A stretch of 64,000 nt of DNA, from positions 95,497,091 to 95,561,090 of the forward strand of contig OW386287.2 of assembly GCA_936432065.2 (NCBI GenBank), written 5' to 3'. The position numbers were made by a program, and so were the translations under genes. Position 1 is the stretch's first letter. Each line of letters begins with the position of its first letter. Source of the stretch: Rutpela maculata. Lineage: Eukaryota; Arthropoda; Insecta; Coleoptera; Cerambycidae. Shown here one piece after another: positions 10,951 through 22,599 of the stretch. Below the pieces are notes generated by a model, which saw only the letters and a program-made list of their open reading frames with translations, was not told the DNA's origin and did not search any database.

Positions 10951-11703
10951 TATAAAAAAAAACATACATACGGGTTGAATTTCTCATTTTTTAAATTTTA
11001 TGAAGTCGATTAAAAATAATATTTTAATTTTTAGGATGAATCCTTAGACATTTGAAGGGGGATAAGGGTGACTGTTATATGGGCCCGTTCAGCATTTTTT
11101 TTAATTTTATAAATCGAAAGTAGAACACGTTTTAAGGCAATTTCCAAATTTTTAGGTTTTTATTAGGACGTTTAAGCCCTTAAATAAATTACCAAAGTTG
11201 GACCGAGCGAAAACGGAGCGGAGCTTCGCGTGACGTCACTTTGCAGATGCTGATCAGGCGACAGTCGAGATTTAATGTGATTTCACAGCTAACCTCAAAA
11301 ATATATATTTCTTAAGATTTACAAGTATTACGTAGCAGTTATTCAAATTTCTGCCTGATTCCTGTACTTTCTAGTTCAATGTAATGTTTATGAAGTTTTA
11401 AATCACAATAAAATAAGACACTTTTTGCAGGTTAGGAATCTAACCTATAATTAGCAGTCTATTTGTATCACTCAACAATATTGAAAAATTATTTGCGTGA
11501 ATTTTTAAATATTTGCTTGGAGCCAGTTTGGCTCCAAGCTAAAAATGAGTATACAAACATTAAAAATGAGAATAAACCTAAAAAACATAACAATTGAGGT
11601 TATACTAGTTATATGATGCACATGCCCCAAGCGTGTGGCAGGTGTTATTGTGTTTCTCTATGGAAACGGCGTTTGATTGTTAAATTATATCGTATGTAGT
11701 ATC

Positions 11704-11920
11704 AGTAGTGCTTAAAATTTTATCGAAAATTTTTTCGAAAGCGTTGTTGCCTGGTAATATAAAGAGTGCAAATTGGCAGTTTATTATCTGATTAAATCCC
11801 GACCGGTTTAGCGGGAGGGATTTAATCTTTGATAATACACTGCCAATTTGCACGAGTTATATTAACTAGGGGCAACTTAGCTTGAGAAAAAATTTTTAGA
11901 TAAAATTTAAAGCACGAGTG
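11704..11920. repeat. Palindrome, arms about 100 bp with a 12-base loop
   Basis: TAGTGCTTAAAATTTTATCG ... GATTAAATCCC is followed by GACCGGTTTAGC and then by the inverse GGGAGGGATTTAATC ... ATTTTATCTAAAAATTT-type arm. Identity of the arms is roughly 80-85%, highest next to the loop (GCAAATTGGCAG versus CTGCCAATTTGC). A partial copy of the right flank, GATAAAATTTAAAGCACGAG, recurs at 12896-12920 in diverged form. Nothing coding. Confidence 0.7.
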
Positions 11921-13792
11921 GTATTTGAGGAGAATATTTCACGAATAAATAATTCATTAAGTACATCTTCAATATTATGTTCAGTAATTAATTGCCTTCA
12001 GACGTTTCCTTGTTACTTTTTAGGGTTTACTGACCTTTATTTTCAATTTCATCATTAATTTGATATACAGAAATATTTCTAAACCGACTCATATTGTCAA
12101 AACTGCAAATCTGAAACAAACGCAGTAGGAACAATGGAGAATCGCTATATTTTAAAATAATCTAGTGACGTTTCTATGGCAATTAGTAAATAAAACGAGT
12201 TGAAACCTTAGATATTATAATATATAGACTGACTTAACACCTTTCAGGCGTTTCTGAGGTGCAATATGACGAGGAACGATAGAGAGAGCACTACATCTTT
12301 AATCTGCGAGCACTACTTTATTCCCGATGTCCCGCCTATTTATTACTATACACTCATGGTTCCGAGATTGATATAGAGAGCGCCATCTAGTGCTACCGCT
12401 ACTAGCTTCCATAATAATTGTTCATTGATTCATATTTACTTATTTAATCCTTATTTTTAACTTACGAAGTTTACAAATTATGTTGAGGTTTGCGTCGTTA
12501 GGCAGAGTGAATTTTAAATACAACAAATTGCAATTACATTTTTAGTTTGTGTCCAGAGCGAATATGTTTACTTGACATTTATAATAAATGATTTGCTTAA
12601 CTTTGTAACTACGTTATTGAGCTATTGAAAGCTGTGCTTGACTTGTTCCTGTATTATGAGCTAGGTATATTAAGTACAATCTTTGTATATTATTGTCACC
12701 TGATTGAAAAGTAGACAAATTGAAATAGTTACAGATAGGCAAGGGTTATAGCCTACATATATATTTCAGACAGGCTTCTCTTTGGAACTGACGATTGATT
12801 TACTATAATATGTGGTGTGTTTATATTTGCTAGTACATAATACAATATTACAAGGTAAGTTAACAATTAGTAATAAGCTAGAGAAGATATTTATGGATAA
12901 AATTTAAAAGAGCGAGTTGCCCTATTTGCCGAAAATATTTCACGAAACAAAACGTCAAAAAATTACCGCAGTATTTGCCGCTGCAACGACATAAAAAATT
13001 AGAGAGATAAATTTTGCATGTTGGTACCTACTGTCAAAAGCCGATCTAGCTTGAATTACCACTAATAATGACATTTGATTGGTGCAATGTTGTGAAAAAA
13101 CGGGCTCTCATTGGCTATAGCGTTAATGAGTGAAATAATCTGTTTTATCTTCTTGCTGGTTTGAAATGAGTAGTGTTTATGCAGAATGACGTCACGAGTC
13201 GGCGAAGCGCTTTGTACTGGAACTCAATTTTTACCATTGAATATCTAATGATTGGATATACTTATGAAGCTGAAATTTTAACAGCTTATCTAGATCGAAT
13301 TCTATTGAATGCCATAAAAAAATAATGAAAAAATAATTATCGGTAACAAGCCCATTGTATAGACAAGCCAAATGGTCGTATCATAAAATAAATATGCAGC
13401 TTTATACAGTGTATTTCACTTCTTATCTTACACACCCTATAAAATTTTACTTAGCTGCACGGTTTGGATAAATTTTTTATAATTAGGTGCCTCTAAGATG
13501 TACTTCTAGAACCAGTTGTGGTTGTCTGGTTACCACTTCACGGCCTGCTATATATTTTTTCCGTGAGATTTTTCGAGAATCTGTATTAGTGATTTTTTTA
13601 TCGAAAATCTGGCAACGTACCCTTTAAAATAGTTATCTCGAGTTTCGTGAAATTCTCAGATTACACTAAATTTAGCTTTTATACAGAGCTTTCAATTTCC
13701 GAAAGTTGGAAATAACCATTTTACTATAAGTGCTCATAAGGCTTGTGAAATAAATGAAAACTGTAAAATTAAATGCAAAAGAATACATTAAA
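11921..13792. other. AT-rich stretch, nothing recognised
   Basis: No frame above 60 codons. Contains one diverged copy (about 12885-12960) of the flank of the palindrome at 11704-11920, with ATATTTCACGAA in both. Confidence 0.45.
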
Positions 13793-13938
13793 TAATAGGT
13801 TTGTTTCTGCAAGAAATCACAAACTAGTCAGAGCCAATAAGCTCTGCCTAACGTGGTCATCTGACCAATCACGAATTGTTTACAACCAATCATTTTATGT
13901 CTGACTAGTCTGTGATTGCTGCAGAACCAGACCTATTA
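13793..13938. mobile_element. Small MITE-like inverted repeat, 146 bp
   Basis: Begins TAATAGGTTTGTTTCTGCA and ends with the inverse TGCAGAACCAGACCTATTA; arms of about 45 bp include CACAAACTAGTCAGA and TCTGACTAGTCTGTG. The interior holds CCAATCACGAATTG. The terminal TAATAGG and CCTATTA could include a TA or TAA target duplication. No coding potential. Confidence 0.65.
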
Positions 13939-14457
13939 CAACTGAAAAATATCAAATGCAAATATGTTTCTTGATTGTTTGAAAATAAAGAAAAAAAACA
14001 TTTACCTGTTTGATTAACATTTTATTTTATTAATTCGTTGTGACAATTAAAAAGAAACTAAATTTTCTCTATAACTAAATTTTATCTCTTTCCAATAATC
14101 CCCCATAAGTCTTATGCACTTTTCTAATCGTTTTCTATTATTAATGACAACGTTCCGTAATAGGGTCAAATTTCATATTGTACTTTTTATTACAATTGTG
14201 CGAAGTGGTCACCAAATAATTATTATACTGAAAATTTGTGGTCGATCCGATAAGTAGTTCCAGAAATATACTGCTTTCAAATCTAATTCTTCATAAACTG
14301 AAGCGCTCGAATCACAGACGTCACTCTCTCCCAAGTCCTATATCGCTTAATAATCTTCCTCAATCGCAAGTCAGGAATCTTTTACTATGTGCGAATCCGG
14401 CTATTTAAAAGCAGATTCGTCTAATCTGCCAGAAGTGGATTTAATTATGGTGATGGA

Positions 14458-16339
14458 CAGTGGCGGATGGTGAAATTTCAATTTTTTTTTCTCGTCTGTG
14501 GCGCATGGGACCCATACGAAATATGAGAAATAACATCTAGAGAAGCACTTCTCTAAAAAATTTTCAAAAAGCAGTTTGCGAAAAAATTTTTTAAAATTCG
14601 GTTGCCCTCCCTGGCCCTAGCGACTCCTGTTTAATTTATTTTTTTTTGTCATGTACATTTGACTTTTCATAAAAATACAATAGGTTTTCGAGTATGAAAA
14701 TATTTTCATTATTAATAGCCCAGTTGATGAAGGTATTTACCCACAAAAAGTCGCAAACTGTGTAAACTTTATTTTAATGAGTTCGTGAAAGTGTGTAGAA
14801 TAATATCCTGAAAAGTTTACATTTCGCTTGGATGCAGAATATAAAAAAAAGTGAGAAGTCAAGCTAGGAAAAAACAAAAAATACAGATGCATGGATCACG
14901 TATTTATGAACAAAAAATGTGCTAACAAAATGTATCGCTAAAGCCACAGTTTTCCCGGAAAAAAATAGTCAAGTGTAACGTTATAACTCGAAAAGAGATA
15001 CATGCGTGCGCGCGCTTGAATACACATGACTGTGACACCGACGCATTGAATTACATGTCACTAAATCAAAATTTGTTCAATCTATATGAGTATTGGTTCA
15101 TTTAAAAGATGGAAATTGTAGCTTTCTGATGCTTTTTTGTTTTAAACAAAACAAGCAAAGGATGGATGGGAAAAATATACTTATATATATTGTCACTCCA
15201 GAACTCAATCGTGGCAATAAAAAAATATATAAAAATATACTTTTCCAATGTTCAAACACAAATTCGTTTATTTTTATGCATTTTTTCGAAAATATGATTA
15301 ATCATATCATGATAAGAAATTATGATTGTCACAATCTTATCCTTATAGCTATGAAAATATCTTTGATTGTTTTGAATATAAATTCTGGAACTTTTCCAAT
15401 ACATTAACAAATGTATAAGGAATTTTAATGGATATAGCTGAAATGTGGACACACACAAAAAGGCACGTTAAAATGCGAGCGATTCAGCGACTGTGTGGTG
15501 TCCGTGTATGCGTTCATAATTATATATTTTCCCTCCAGACTCACTATTTATCCTCTTAGTCACTAAGAAAAATGTTAAAAACGTGTAATCAGAAAGAGAA
15601 AAAAGCTTTGTTTTACTTGTTACAACTGCTAAGAATTTTTTCCCAGTATGCATTTAACCGTGCGCTTGGCCGAGCAGAGTGACAAAGTTATTTTACAAGT
15701 TTTTTCCGGGAAGACCGTGGTTTTAGCGATAAATTTTATTAGAACATTTTTTGTTCAGAAACACGTGGTCTACCCACCTGTATTTTTTGTTTTTTTCTAG
15801 CCTGACTTAATTTAAAAATTTTGAAAAAATTGATAACAATTTTTTCTTCATTTTTTTATGTTCTGCATCCGAGCGGAATGTAGACTTTTCAGGCCAGGAT
15901 ATTATTCTATACACTTTCACGAACTCATTAAAAAAAAACATTCAGTTTGCAACTTTTTGTGGGTTTCACTATAAAATGATCTCTGTCGTCTGGGCTATAA
16001 CTGAGATCCAACGAATTGAAATGTAATTTGTTAAATTGTAAATTACAAAATTTCAGTTCATTGTATTTCAGTTAATAATGAAAATATTTTTATAAACTCC
16101 AAAACCTATTGTTGTATTTTTATGAGTGTCAAATGTATATGACAAAAAAAAATGAAACAGGAGTCCCTAGGGCCAGGGAAGGCAACGGAATTTTAAAAAT
16201 TTTTTTCGCAAACTGCTTTTGCAAAATTTTTGAGGGTCCTTAGAGAAGTGCTACTCTAGATGTTATTTCCCATATTTCGTATGGGTACCATGCGTCACAG
16301 ACGAGAAAAAAAATATTGAAATTTCACCAGCCGCCACTG
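14458..16339. mobile_element. Non-autonomous hAT element with 8-bp target duplication and very long arms
   Basis: Ends read CAGTGGCGGATGGTGAAATT and, on the right, the inverse ATTTCACCAGCCGCCACTG. The eight bases GTGATGGA are present on both sides (14450-14457 and 16340-16347). CAGTGGCGG ends with an 8-bp duplication are diagnostic of hAT transposons. The arms run roughly 500-550 bp inward (for example CTTGGATGCAGAATATAAAA near 14828 against TTTTATGTTCTGCATCCGAG near 15855), about 85% identical. The centre (about 15000-15680) has no transposase; open frames at 15093-15407 and 15252-15653 show no motif. It would need a transposase in trans. Confidence 0.9.
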
Positions 16340-16858
16340 GTGATGGAGTATTTTAACACAAATCACAATATAAAAGTGTCGAAATGAGAGAAGTAAAAAT
16401 GAAACGATAAGATGTATTTTTAAAATCGTAAATAATGATTACCGTGTCAGTTTTCACTATCAAGAAGATATATTATTATTTTGCAATAATATAGAGGATG
16501 TTTTACTTTTAATAACATAAAATCTAATTCAATAAAAAGTTACTAGTAGTAAATCTTCACACACATATTTGTTTATTTATTTATATATATCGCATCTCAT
16601 CGCTTTCTGCCACAATTTTCTCCTAACAGGATCCTGCGGTAGATTAACAAACAGAACGTTTTACTTTAGTTCTTCCATCACCTTTTCCATCACGGTATTT
16701 GCACTATTCGTGATACAAACAGTACTTTTAATCCGCATGACGGATCTGCGGTGTTTAAATACAGCTGTTGGGCATCTAGGCAAGCGGCAGCGTCCCGTTT
16801 CGATAGGAGTAGTTGACGTCACGCAGCTATAACACGAAAGCACCATGCGTTGTTGTTC
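16340..16858. other. Mixed stretch, nothing firmly recognised
   Basis: 16640-16850 is somewhat GC-richer and contains overlapping frames on both strands (16569-16832 +, 16661-16846 -), neither with a motif. It may be decayed interior of the transposon whose transposase fragment follows at 16859. Confidence 0.3.
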
Positions 16859-17125
16859 TTAATTAATTTTAGAGCCTACAGAGACCCTAAAAAATTCTTT
16901 TTTTTTTTTATTTCGTTCTAGATTACATCTTTCAGAAAATGTAATAAACAAAATTCTAACTGAGCCCATTCCTCTTCGAACATGCTTGGTGAATCTTGTT
17001 ACTGAGGTCTCTCTTCTGTGTTCAATATTATATTTATAGAATTTTTGCTTTAGTAAACCCCAAAAATAAAAGTCCACTGGCGTTAAGTCAGTAGTCTCAG
17101 TAGTCCTATCCAGAGGTTCAATTAA
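16859..17125 (-). pseudogene. IS630/mariner-type transposase C-terminal fragment
   Basis: The minus-strand frame contains LTPVDFYFWGLLKQKFYK just after the degraded position of the third catalytic aspartate; this matches the LTPLDFFLWG-type region that follows the last Asp in DUF4817/DDE_3 transposases, including the relative at 8710-9494. A basic tail of about 50 residues follows and the frame ends at 16859. Upstream codons (to about 17125) still read in frame but include a stop. No inverted ends were found, so it is an isolated relic of a different, diverged family. Confidence 0.6.
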
Positions 17126-17139
17126 CTGGGCGAAGTACA

Positions 17140-20100
17140 GTGACTTTTCTTTTTCAAATCAGTCTGCAGGTTTTAATACTTAAGCAAACGGATTTTTTTT
17201 TGAAATCTTCATTTTTTAATTGCTTATCGATCAGTCAAGCCAGGTTTTCGATTTTTGTCCCTCAAGTTTGAATTTTCATACAAACTTTTGAAATATCAGG
17301 GATACAAATAAAAAATCTGGCCTGACAGATCAATAATAAGCAATTAAAAAATAAGGATTTCAAAAACAAACTTTCCAATTGCTTAAATATTAAGACCTGC
17401 AGATCTGTAAAGCCAGATTTTCAATTTTGGTCCCTGATTTTGTAACGGAATTTTTGTCGAAATCCCGTTATAGCTCCCTTTAGACATTATGTTTTATTAA
17501 TTTTTTGCTGTTTGGCAATTAATTTTAAATATTTTGTGAAATTTTGGATTTATGAAGTGATTCGCAGCAGTGTACGGACACCTTTAACAATATCTTTAGT
17601 GCGTGGGTGTAATTAGGACAACTAGCGCCGTAATGAGGAATTTTGTTACTACATGTTTGACGGTAAAATCGAGGGGAAAACGAATCATCTTTGATCGAAC
17701 TCTGCGACAGAGTGGTCGATCCTCTGATCCTGTGGTTTGGTAACATGGCGAGGTATGGTCTTGTGCATTTATTTTCTTATTTTATCCAGTTAATCTTTTG
17801 CTACTTCAATTATTTTATTTACTTAATTTAATTGAGAATGTATTTTAAGCTTGTGAGTGAACATATATTTTTTTTGGAATAGTAAATTAAAACTGTGTAT
17901 TTTAAAGGTTAGATACCTATTTTGGTATCGATAATTAATTAATCCAACGATTAATTAATTATTATTATCGGCCCATTTGGCATTTTCCTTTTTGTGTGAT
18001 TATTTAATAAAAAATTAAATGATTATTATCGGTCCACTTGGCATTATCTTATATCTTAATTGTATAAAGTAAGGGTTATACAATTATAGATTGACCGCGG
18101 AGGTCACCAGATTCTCTTTTGTGGTTCCTAGACAATTTTCTTGCTGTTCGATGCGTTTTTCTAGGTGAACTACATCCTGGTGTGTGAAGCACTAGAGAAT
18201 ATATGTTGGTACAGGAATCGAGGGTGGAGATTTCTGGTTTAATGGTACCTAGGCTGGAACCAGGCGTGAAGCCGAATTTGTCCAGGAAATTTACCGCTGG
18301 GAAACCTCTGGAGGACGTAAGGTGAGTGTTTTTTTCTTTCAATATCTTTTGATTAAATTTGGAAAGATATGAAGCACTCGCCGAACGTTTGTCCAGTGAT
18401 TACCAGAATTTGGGGGTTTCTGAACCAACAAACAACTTTCTTTCTTATTGTCTTTGGTGAAACTTGCATTGATAAATTAATTATATCGCTATTAATTTTT
18501 CTTGTACCTAAATTAATTGTTAATGCTAGTGTCGGTTTTTCTATCTTACTCCAGTTAGTAGCTGGTAAATAAAAAACTATCTTTTAACTATTTTACCTTA
18601 TGTCTATCTGTTCACATCAAGTTTTTAAAATATATCTATCTCGTGATCTATTCGTCACATAATGCACAAGTAACCATAGCTTCCATGTTATAAATTTTTT
18701 TGTCTGATTTCTGGTAGTGAAATCTGATTTTTTTTTTTAACAAACCACATGTAATTTCTATCTTTTGGGACATTTTGTCTTATTAAAAAATCATCACGTA
18801 AAATTTTATCTTTTTGCTATCTTGTACCTTAAAAGTAACGTAGATTATCTTATCTTTTGGCAGTAATTTTTTTGTAGATTATTTTTAGTATTATCGAGTA
18901 ATTTTTTGTCTTTAGCTTAAAATGCTATATTATAAATTTTGTTGTTTTTCTTCATGAGATTATGCTAAATACATAATCGTGAATAATTTAGTAAAGCCAA
19001 ATTTTTGTCTAATATTTTATGGATATTTTTCTTTACCGATTTTCGTGTAGATTTCACGTCACATTTTTTTATCACGAAAATATAATTTCATGTATCTAGT
19101 CAATTTTGCAGAGAAAATTTCTCGTAGTTTTGGTCATAATTTTTTTTTTTTTTTCTCTAACTTAATATCTCAGTACCTTGATTTCTAGTTTAGTAATTTA
19201 CAATTTCTATGTAGAATATTGTGATTAAATTTTGTAGTTACCTATTTAGTTTTAGCAAAATTTTATATCGAAGTACCTTGCTTGTACTTATTATCTATTG
19301 TTTATCGTATTTATAATTTTTTCTATCTTGCCTGACTGGTTTTAACCATTGATTTTCCCATTTTTATGTAAACACTTGGACCAAGCGAAAAGGAGTGACC
19401 CAGTACACGTATTCCGTCGTATGAAGGAATGTGGTGGTTTGGGAAGCATCACCGTTGAGAGCGGACTGAGCATACTCCAAGCCAAAAGGAGAAAGATTCC
19501 AGCTCAACATATGTCCCTCAGAGTCCGAGACGTCGGCGCTTCCAGCCCCTAATCCTGTGACATTCCGCTTACCCAGTTACGTAAGAATTTTGGAAATTGT
19601 ACTGTCTCTGAATAATTGGTCAGAAGAAATTTTGTAAAAAACCAGTCAAATTTGTAATTTTTTTTATTCAATCAACGTAAAATTTTGTAACTATTTAACC
19701 ACATATTCACATTGATTTTTTATATTTATGATATATTATCTATTTTTATCTTTGTACAGAAATTGTAAATTTTAACTTTGATGTAATATATTGTTCAATT
19801 TTTATTGTGTGTTTATTCTTACTCCATATGGTATTCAAGAATATATTATTTTTCTTTCTCTCTCTTGGTAATGGTAATTTAGTTAAAAATACGCTGGCAT
19901 CCTAAAGGCCCAGTACAACTTGAAAAATTAACTTCACAACGGCAACGAAAAAAAACCCACAGACCTGCAATGAGCTAGCAGGAGCTAGGTAATTACACCT
20001 CTTGATTGGGGAATTTGAATTAATCCAACAAAGTGTCGTTATAATTTTCAAAAAAATTTGATGAAAATTCAAATTTCTTTGGAAAATTTTGAAGAATCAA

Positions 20101-20225
20101 GGACAAAAATCGAGAATCTGGCTTGACAGATTCATAAGCAATTAAGAAATGAAGATTTCATTAAAAAATCCAATTGCTTAAGAATTAAGACCTGCAGACT
20201 GATTTGAAAATAAAGTCACTTTGGG
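17140..20225. repeat. Segment bounded by inverted arms of about 150-200 bp
   Basis: The left arm 17140-17275 (CAAATCAGTCTGCAGGTTTT ... TCGATTTTTGTCCCTCAAG) returns as reverse complement at about 20085-20225 (CAAGGACAAAAATCGAGAAT ... GACCTGCAGACTGATTTG). A second, shorter copy of the same words lies at 17305-17440 in the reverse direction, so the left boundary holds an inverted pair. The arms may be one old fold-back repeat split by a later insertion of the 17460-20060 segment. Short related words also occur near 6600-6800. Confidence 0.6.
17460..20060 (+). other. Unidentified inserted segment with exon-like islands
   Basis: Three GC-richer islands are separated by T-rich, intron-like sequence. 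Island 1 (about 17540-17760) has a stem GATCGAACTCTG / CAGAGTGGTCGATC and ends ATGGCGAGGTATGG, resembling an exon end. Island 2 (about 18090-18320) has an open plus frame reading through VEISGLMVPRLEPGVKPNLS and ends ACGTAAG|GTGAGTG, a strong splice-donor match. Island 3 (about 19340-19555) has an open frame of about 67 codons ending in a stop at 19550, followed by CAGTTACGTAAG. I recognise none of the peptides. It might be a captured host-gene piece, a degraded LTR element, or chance. No function is assigned. Confidence 0.3.
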
Positions 20226-20479
20226 GCCACCGTGCGACGGTGAAATTTTATCTCAGAATTTTTTGCGACCCTTTTTGAAGGAGATTCAATTTTTTTTCAA
20301 AACCTTTTTTCACCCTTTTTAGGGCCTTCTTTACTTAGCTTCTATGCAGTAAAAGCAATATGCGTCGTTTTGAATTTTTAAGATTCAACGTCAGATTCAT
20401 TATCTAAGAATCTTTAAATCACCAAGCATAATTTGAGGCTGAAAATTTAGGACGAGGGGTTTTCAGCGGTGATCTATTT

Positions 20480-21235
20480 AATGAAAATAACCAACCGAGA
20501 GTTGACATCATCTTCCTTATTTTAAATGGCATACCTTATTTTGTATGCCGGCTTCGAATTCTATTACCGCGAACTATACAAGGTGCCCAAAAAAGGCGGT
20601 CCAACTTCGACCTCCATTAAATCGCCTATTTCAAAGGTTCGCCTATGTATATCAAAATAATTTCCTACGAATAAATCGATTTTTCCCATCCCTGAAGAAC
20701 TTTAAACAACTTTAATAAATCCACTATAATTCTTTTACAAAATTATTGTAATAAATTACTGTGTCCTCCTCCATGACACACTATTGTCGATATTGATGTT
20801 AATTTAACCATTTTTCTAAATAACTTTTAATAGCTCAATAACCGTACATTTTAGCTATAGGGAATTTAAATTTAGGTTTAAAGGTAATAAAAGATGGAAG
20901 CGAATAGGATTATAAAATACAGTATGTTTCATTTGAAATAAGCGATTTAATGGAGGTCGAAGTTGTCGAAGTTGGGCCTCACTTTCTGGGTACCCCATAC
21001 ATTTTGGGGAATTTGTAGTTTGAGCACACATAAGCTCCATTTCTCGTAGACATATGGGAGAAAAATTGGTTATCCGAATTTACCATAGAGAAGGCTATAA
21101 TTTTCAACAACGGGTTAGTTTTTCATTAAAATCAAAATATCTCAAAATCTATTGGTTTTTTAGATAGGAAATAATATTGATACTTACTTTAAAATAATGA
21201 ATTCGGTATAAGAAATAAAGCATGCCGTTTAAAAT
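20480..21235. repeat. Outer inverted repeat split by a MITE
   Basis: CATCTTCCTTATTTTAAATGG near 20508 and GCATGCCGTTTAAAATAAGGA near 21220 are inverse copies of one arm, about 60-80 bp long. Between them lies a second inverted element (20576-20999). The arms are diverged (about 75-80%), so the outer repeat is the older. Confidence 0.5.
20576..20999. mobile_element. MITE of about 420 bp
   Basis: Ends CAAGGTGCCCAAAAA and GGGTACCCCATA pair after small gaps, and the adjoining 45 bases (CCAACTTCGACCTCCATTAA and the inverse TTAATGGAGGTCGAAGTTG) are almost perfect inverse copies. Flanked by TATA-like sequence, in keeping with TA insertion. The 61-codon minus frame at 20855-21040 is not a gene. Confidence 0.65.
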
Positions 21236-21297
21236 AAGGAAGTTGATGCATTTGCAATGTGGATCGAGTAGGCTATTGTATATATACATGAAATAAA

Positions 21298-21822
21298 TGT
21301 TGTTGTCATAATAATAATATATGATTTGTAATGATATTTAAAAGTATTAATAAATGTTTATAAAAACAGTATAAAAAATAATTTCTCATAGATTGGATAA
21401 TAACAACAGGTTACGGGTCCAGTACAGAGTCATTAAATACCTTAATAACATATTTAAAACATAATTGATAGAATTAATAAATTTGGTTAGAATGGATAAT
21501 GCAAAATATAATATAACCAAGTTGAATGGAACCAATTATCAACTGTGGAAGTATAAGATAGAAGAGAAGCTTGGTTAAAATTAAAAATCATATCACGAGA
21601 AGTGTACAGTATCAAATAAAGTATTTTTATTGAGACGATTATGTGGAGCAAGATTGGCAGATAACGGTGATATGGAACAGCTTATAAATTCAATGAATCA
21701 ACAACTAGTTGGTTTGGAAGAGCAATTAGCTGAAAATTTAGTAATGACATTTAAAAGTATTAATAAATAATTATAAAAAACAGTATAAAGAATAATTTCT
21801 CATAGATTGGATAATAACAACA
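21298..21822 (+). mobile_element. Ty1/copia remnant: two short LTRs around a gag fragment
   Basis: The 5' LTR (21298-21408, 111 bp) starts TGTTGTTGTC and ends AATAACAACA. It is followed by GGTTACGGGTCCAGTAC, the initiator-Met tRNA primer site typical of copia elements (GGTTATGGGCCCAG type). The 3' LTR copy is partial, 21741-21822, and again ends AATAACAACA. All of pol is missing. The junction between gag and 3' LTR falls on the shared bases GTAATGA, which points to a microhomology deletion. No clear target duplication was found. Confidence 0.8.
21492..21745 (+). pseudogene. copia gag fragment (UBN2-type), deleted
   Basis: The frame opens at 21492 with MDNAKYNITKLNGTNYQLWK; the L.G.NY..W pattern is the start of copia-family Gag. 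It stops after KLG at 21575. A deletion then joins a later part of the same domain, which reads in another frame: SNKVFLLRRLCGARLADNGD, then a run through LVGLEEQLAENLV, matching the helical region of copia Gag with its Lys-Val-(Tyr/Phe)-Leu-Leu-Arg. No zinc knuckle, protease, integrase or reverse transcriptase follows; the 3' LTR starts at once. Confidence 0.7.
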
Positions 21823-22599
21823 TGTATGAAGTATTTCATCGTATACAAAATTATTTCGTTATTAATGCTGTTAATTTTATGATAATAAGTGGCGACAAAA
21901 ATCTTCAATCGACTGTTAAGGCGTTAAACATTTACCAAGCTACTGTTGCGTGAGGAAGGATACGTCTAAATGAATGATGATATTTTCTGAGAAGGGAAAG
22001 TTAAAGGCCAGACGGTGATTTTTATCTCATTCTTTTCCCGAATGAATATCTGGGTCAAAGTTACGCGAACTCGTTACAAGGATAATAGAGGGTTGGCTCA
22101 CAGGGGTTATTGCCAATGATCTCGTATGGATTAATGCCTTTTCGCACATAACTCACCTGATCAGAATTCATTCATTAATTTTGAATGCGGAAATTTGTTA
22201 AATCTGTAATAATTGCCGTGGGAAATGAATTAATTAATCACTCGTTTCGATGGGAATAGTTTTACATTGGAAATATGTCACGCAGGATGTCGATCTGATA
22301 TGTTATTCTTCTGATGAATAAAATTAATAAAAATGACATTGAATGGAAATGCGTTTAACAGATTGCTTTATGAGGTTTTAGCTTCTCTAATATAATTTTG
22401 ATTTTCTTTTAAATCGAAACCGCGTAGTTAAAAAATGAAAAAGGACAAAATATTGTGAATATATTTATATACTGCTAAAGATTAGTCATAGATATAATAA
22501 TAGACACGTAAGGAAAAGATAATAAGTTTGTAGCTAAATTATCATTATTGTTACTTACCGGCACAGCATTTTTGAAAGAAAAATTAATTAAGGAGCAAT
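21823..22599. other. AT-rich stretch, nothing recognised
   Basis: No frame above 60 codons and no repeat partner noticed, apart from short AT-rich words. Confidence 0.4.

Noticed and set aside
15093..15407. 104-codon open frame in the centre of the hAT element
   Set aside because: No transposase motif (no RW dimerisation region, no catalytic context); overlaps another meaningless frame on the other strand.
17433..17760. 5' LTR and primer site of a Gypsy-type element (TGTAACGG ... TGGTAACATGG)
   Set aside because: No matching second LTR nearby, the presumed LTR does not end in CA, and no gag or pol is recognisable downstream.
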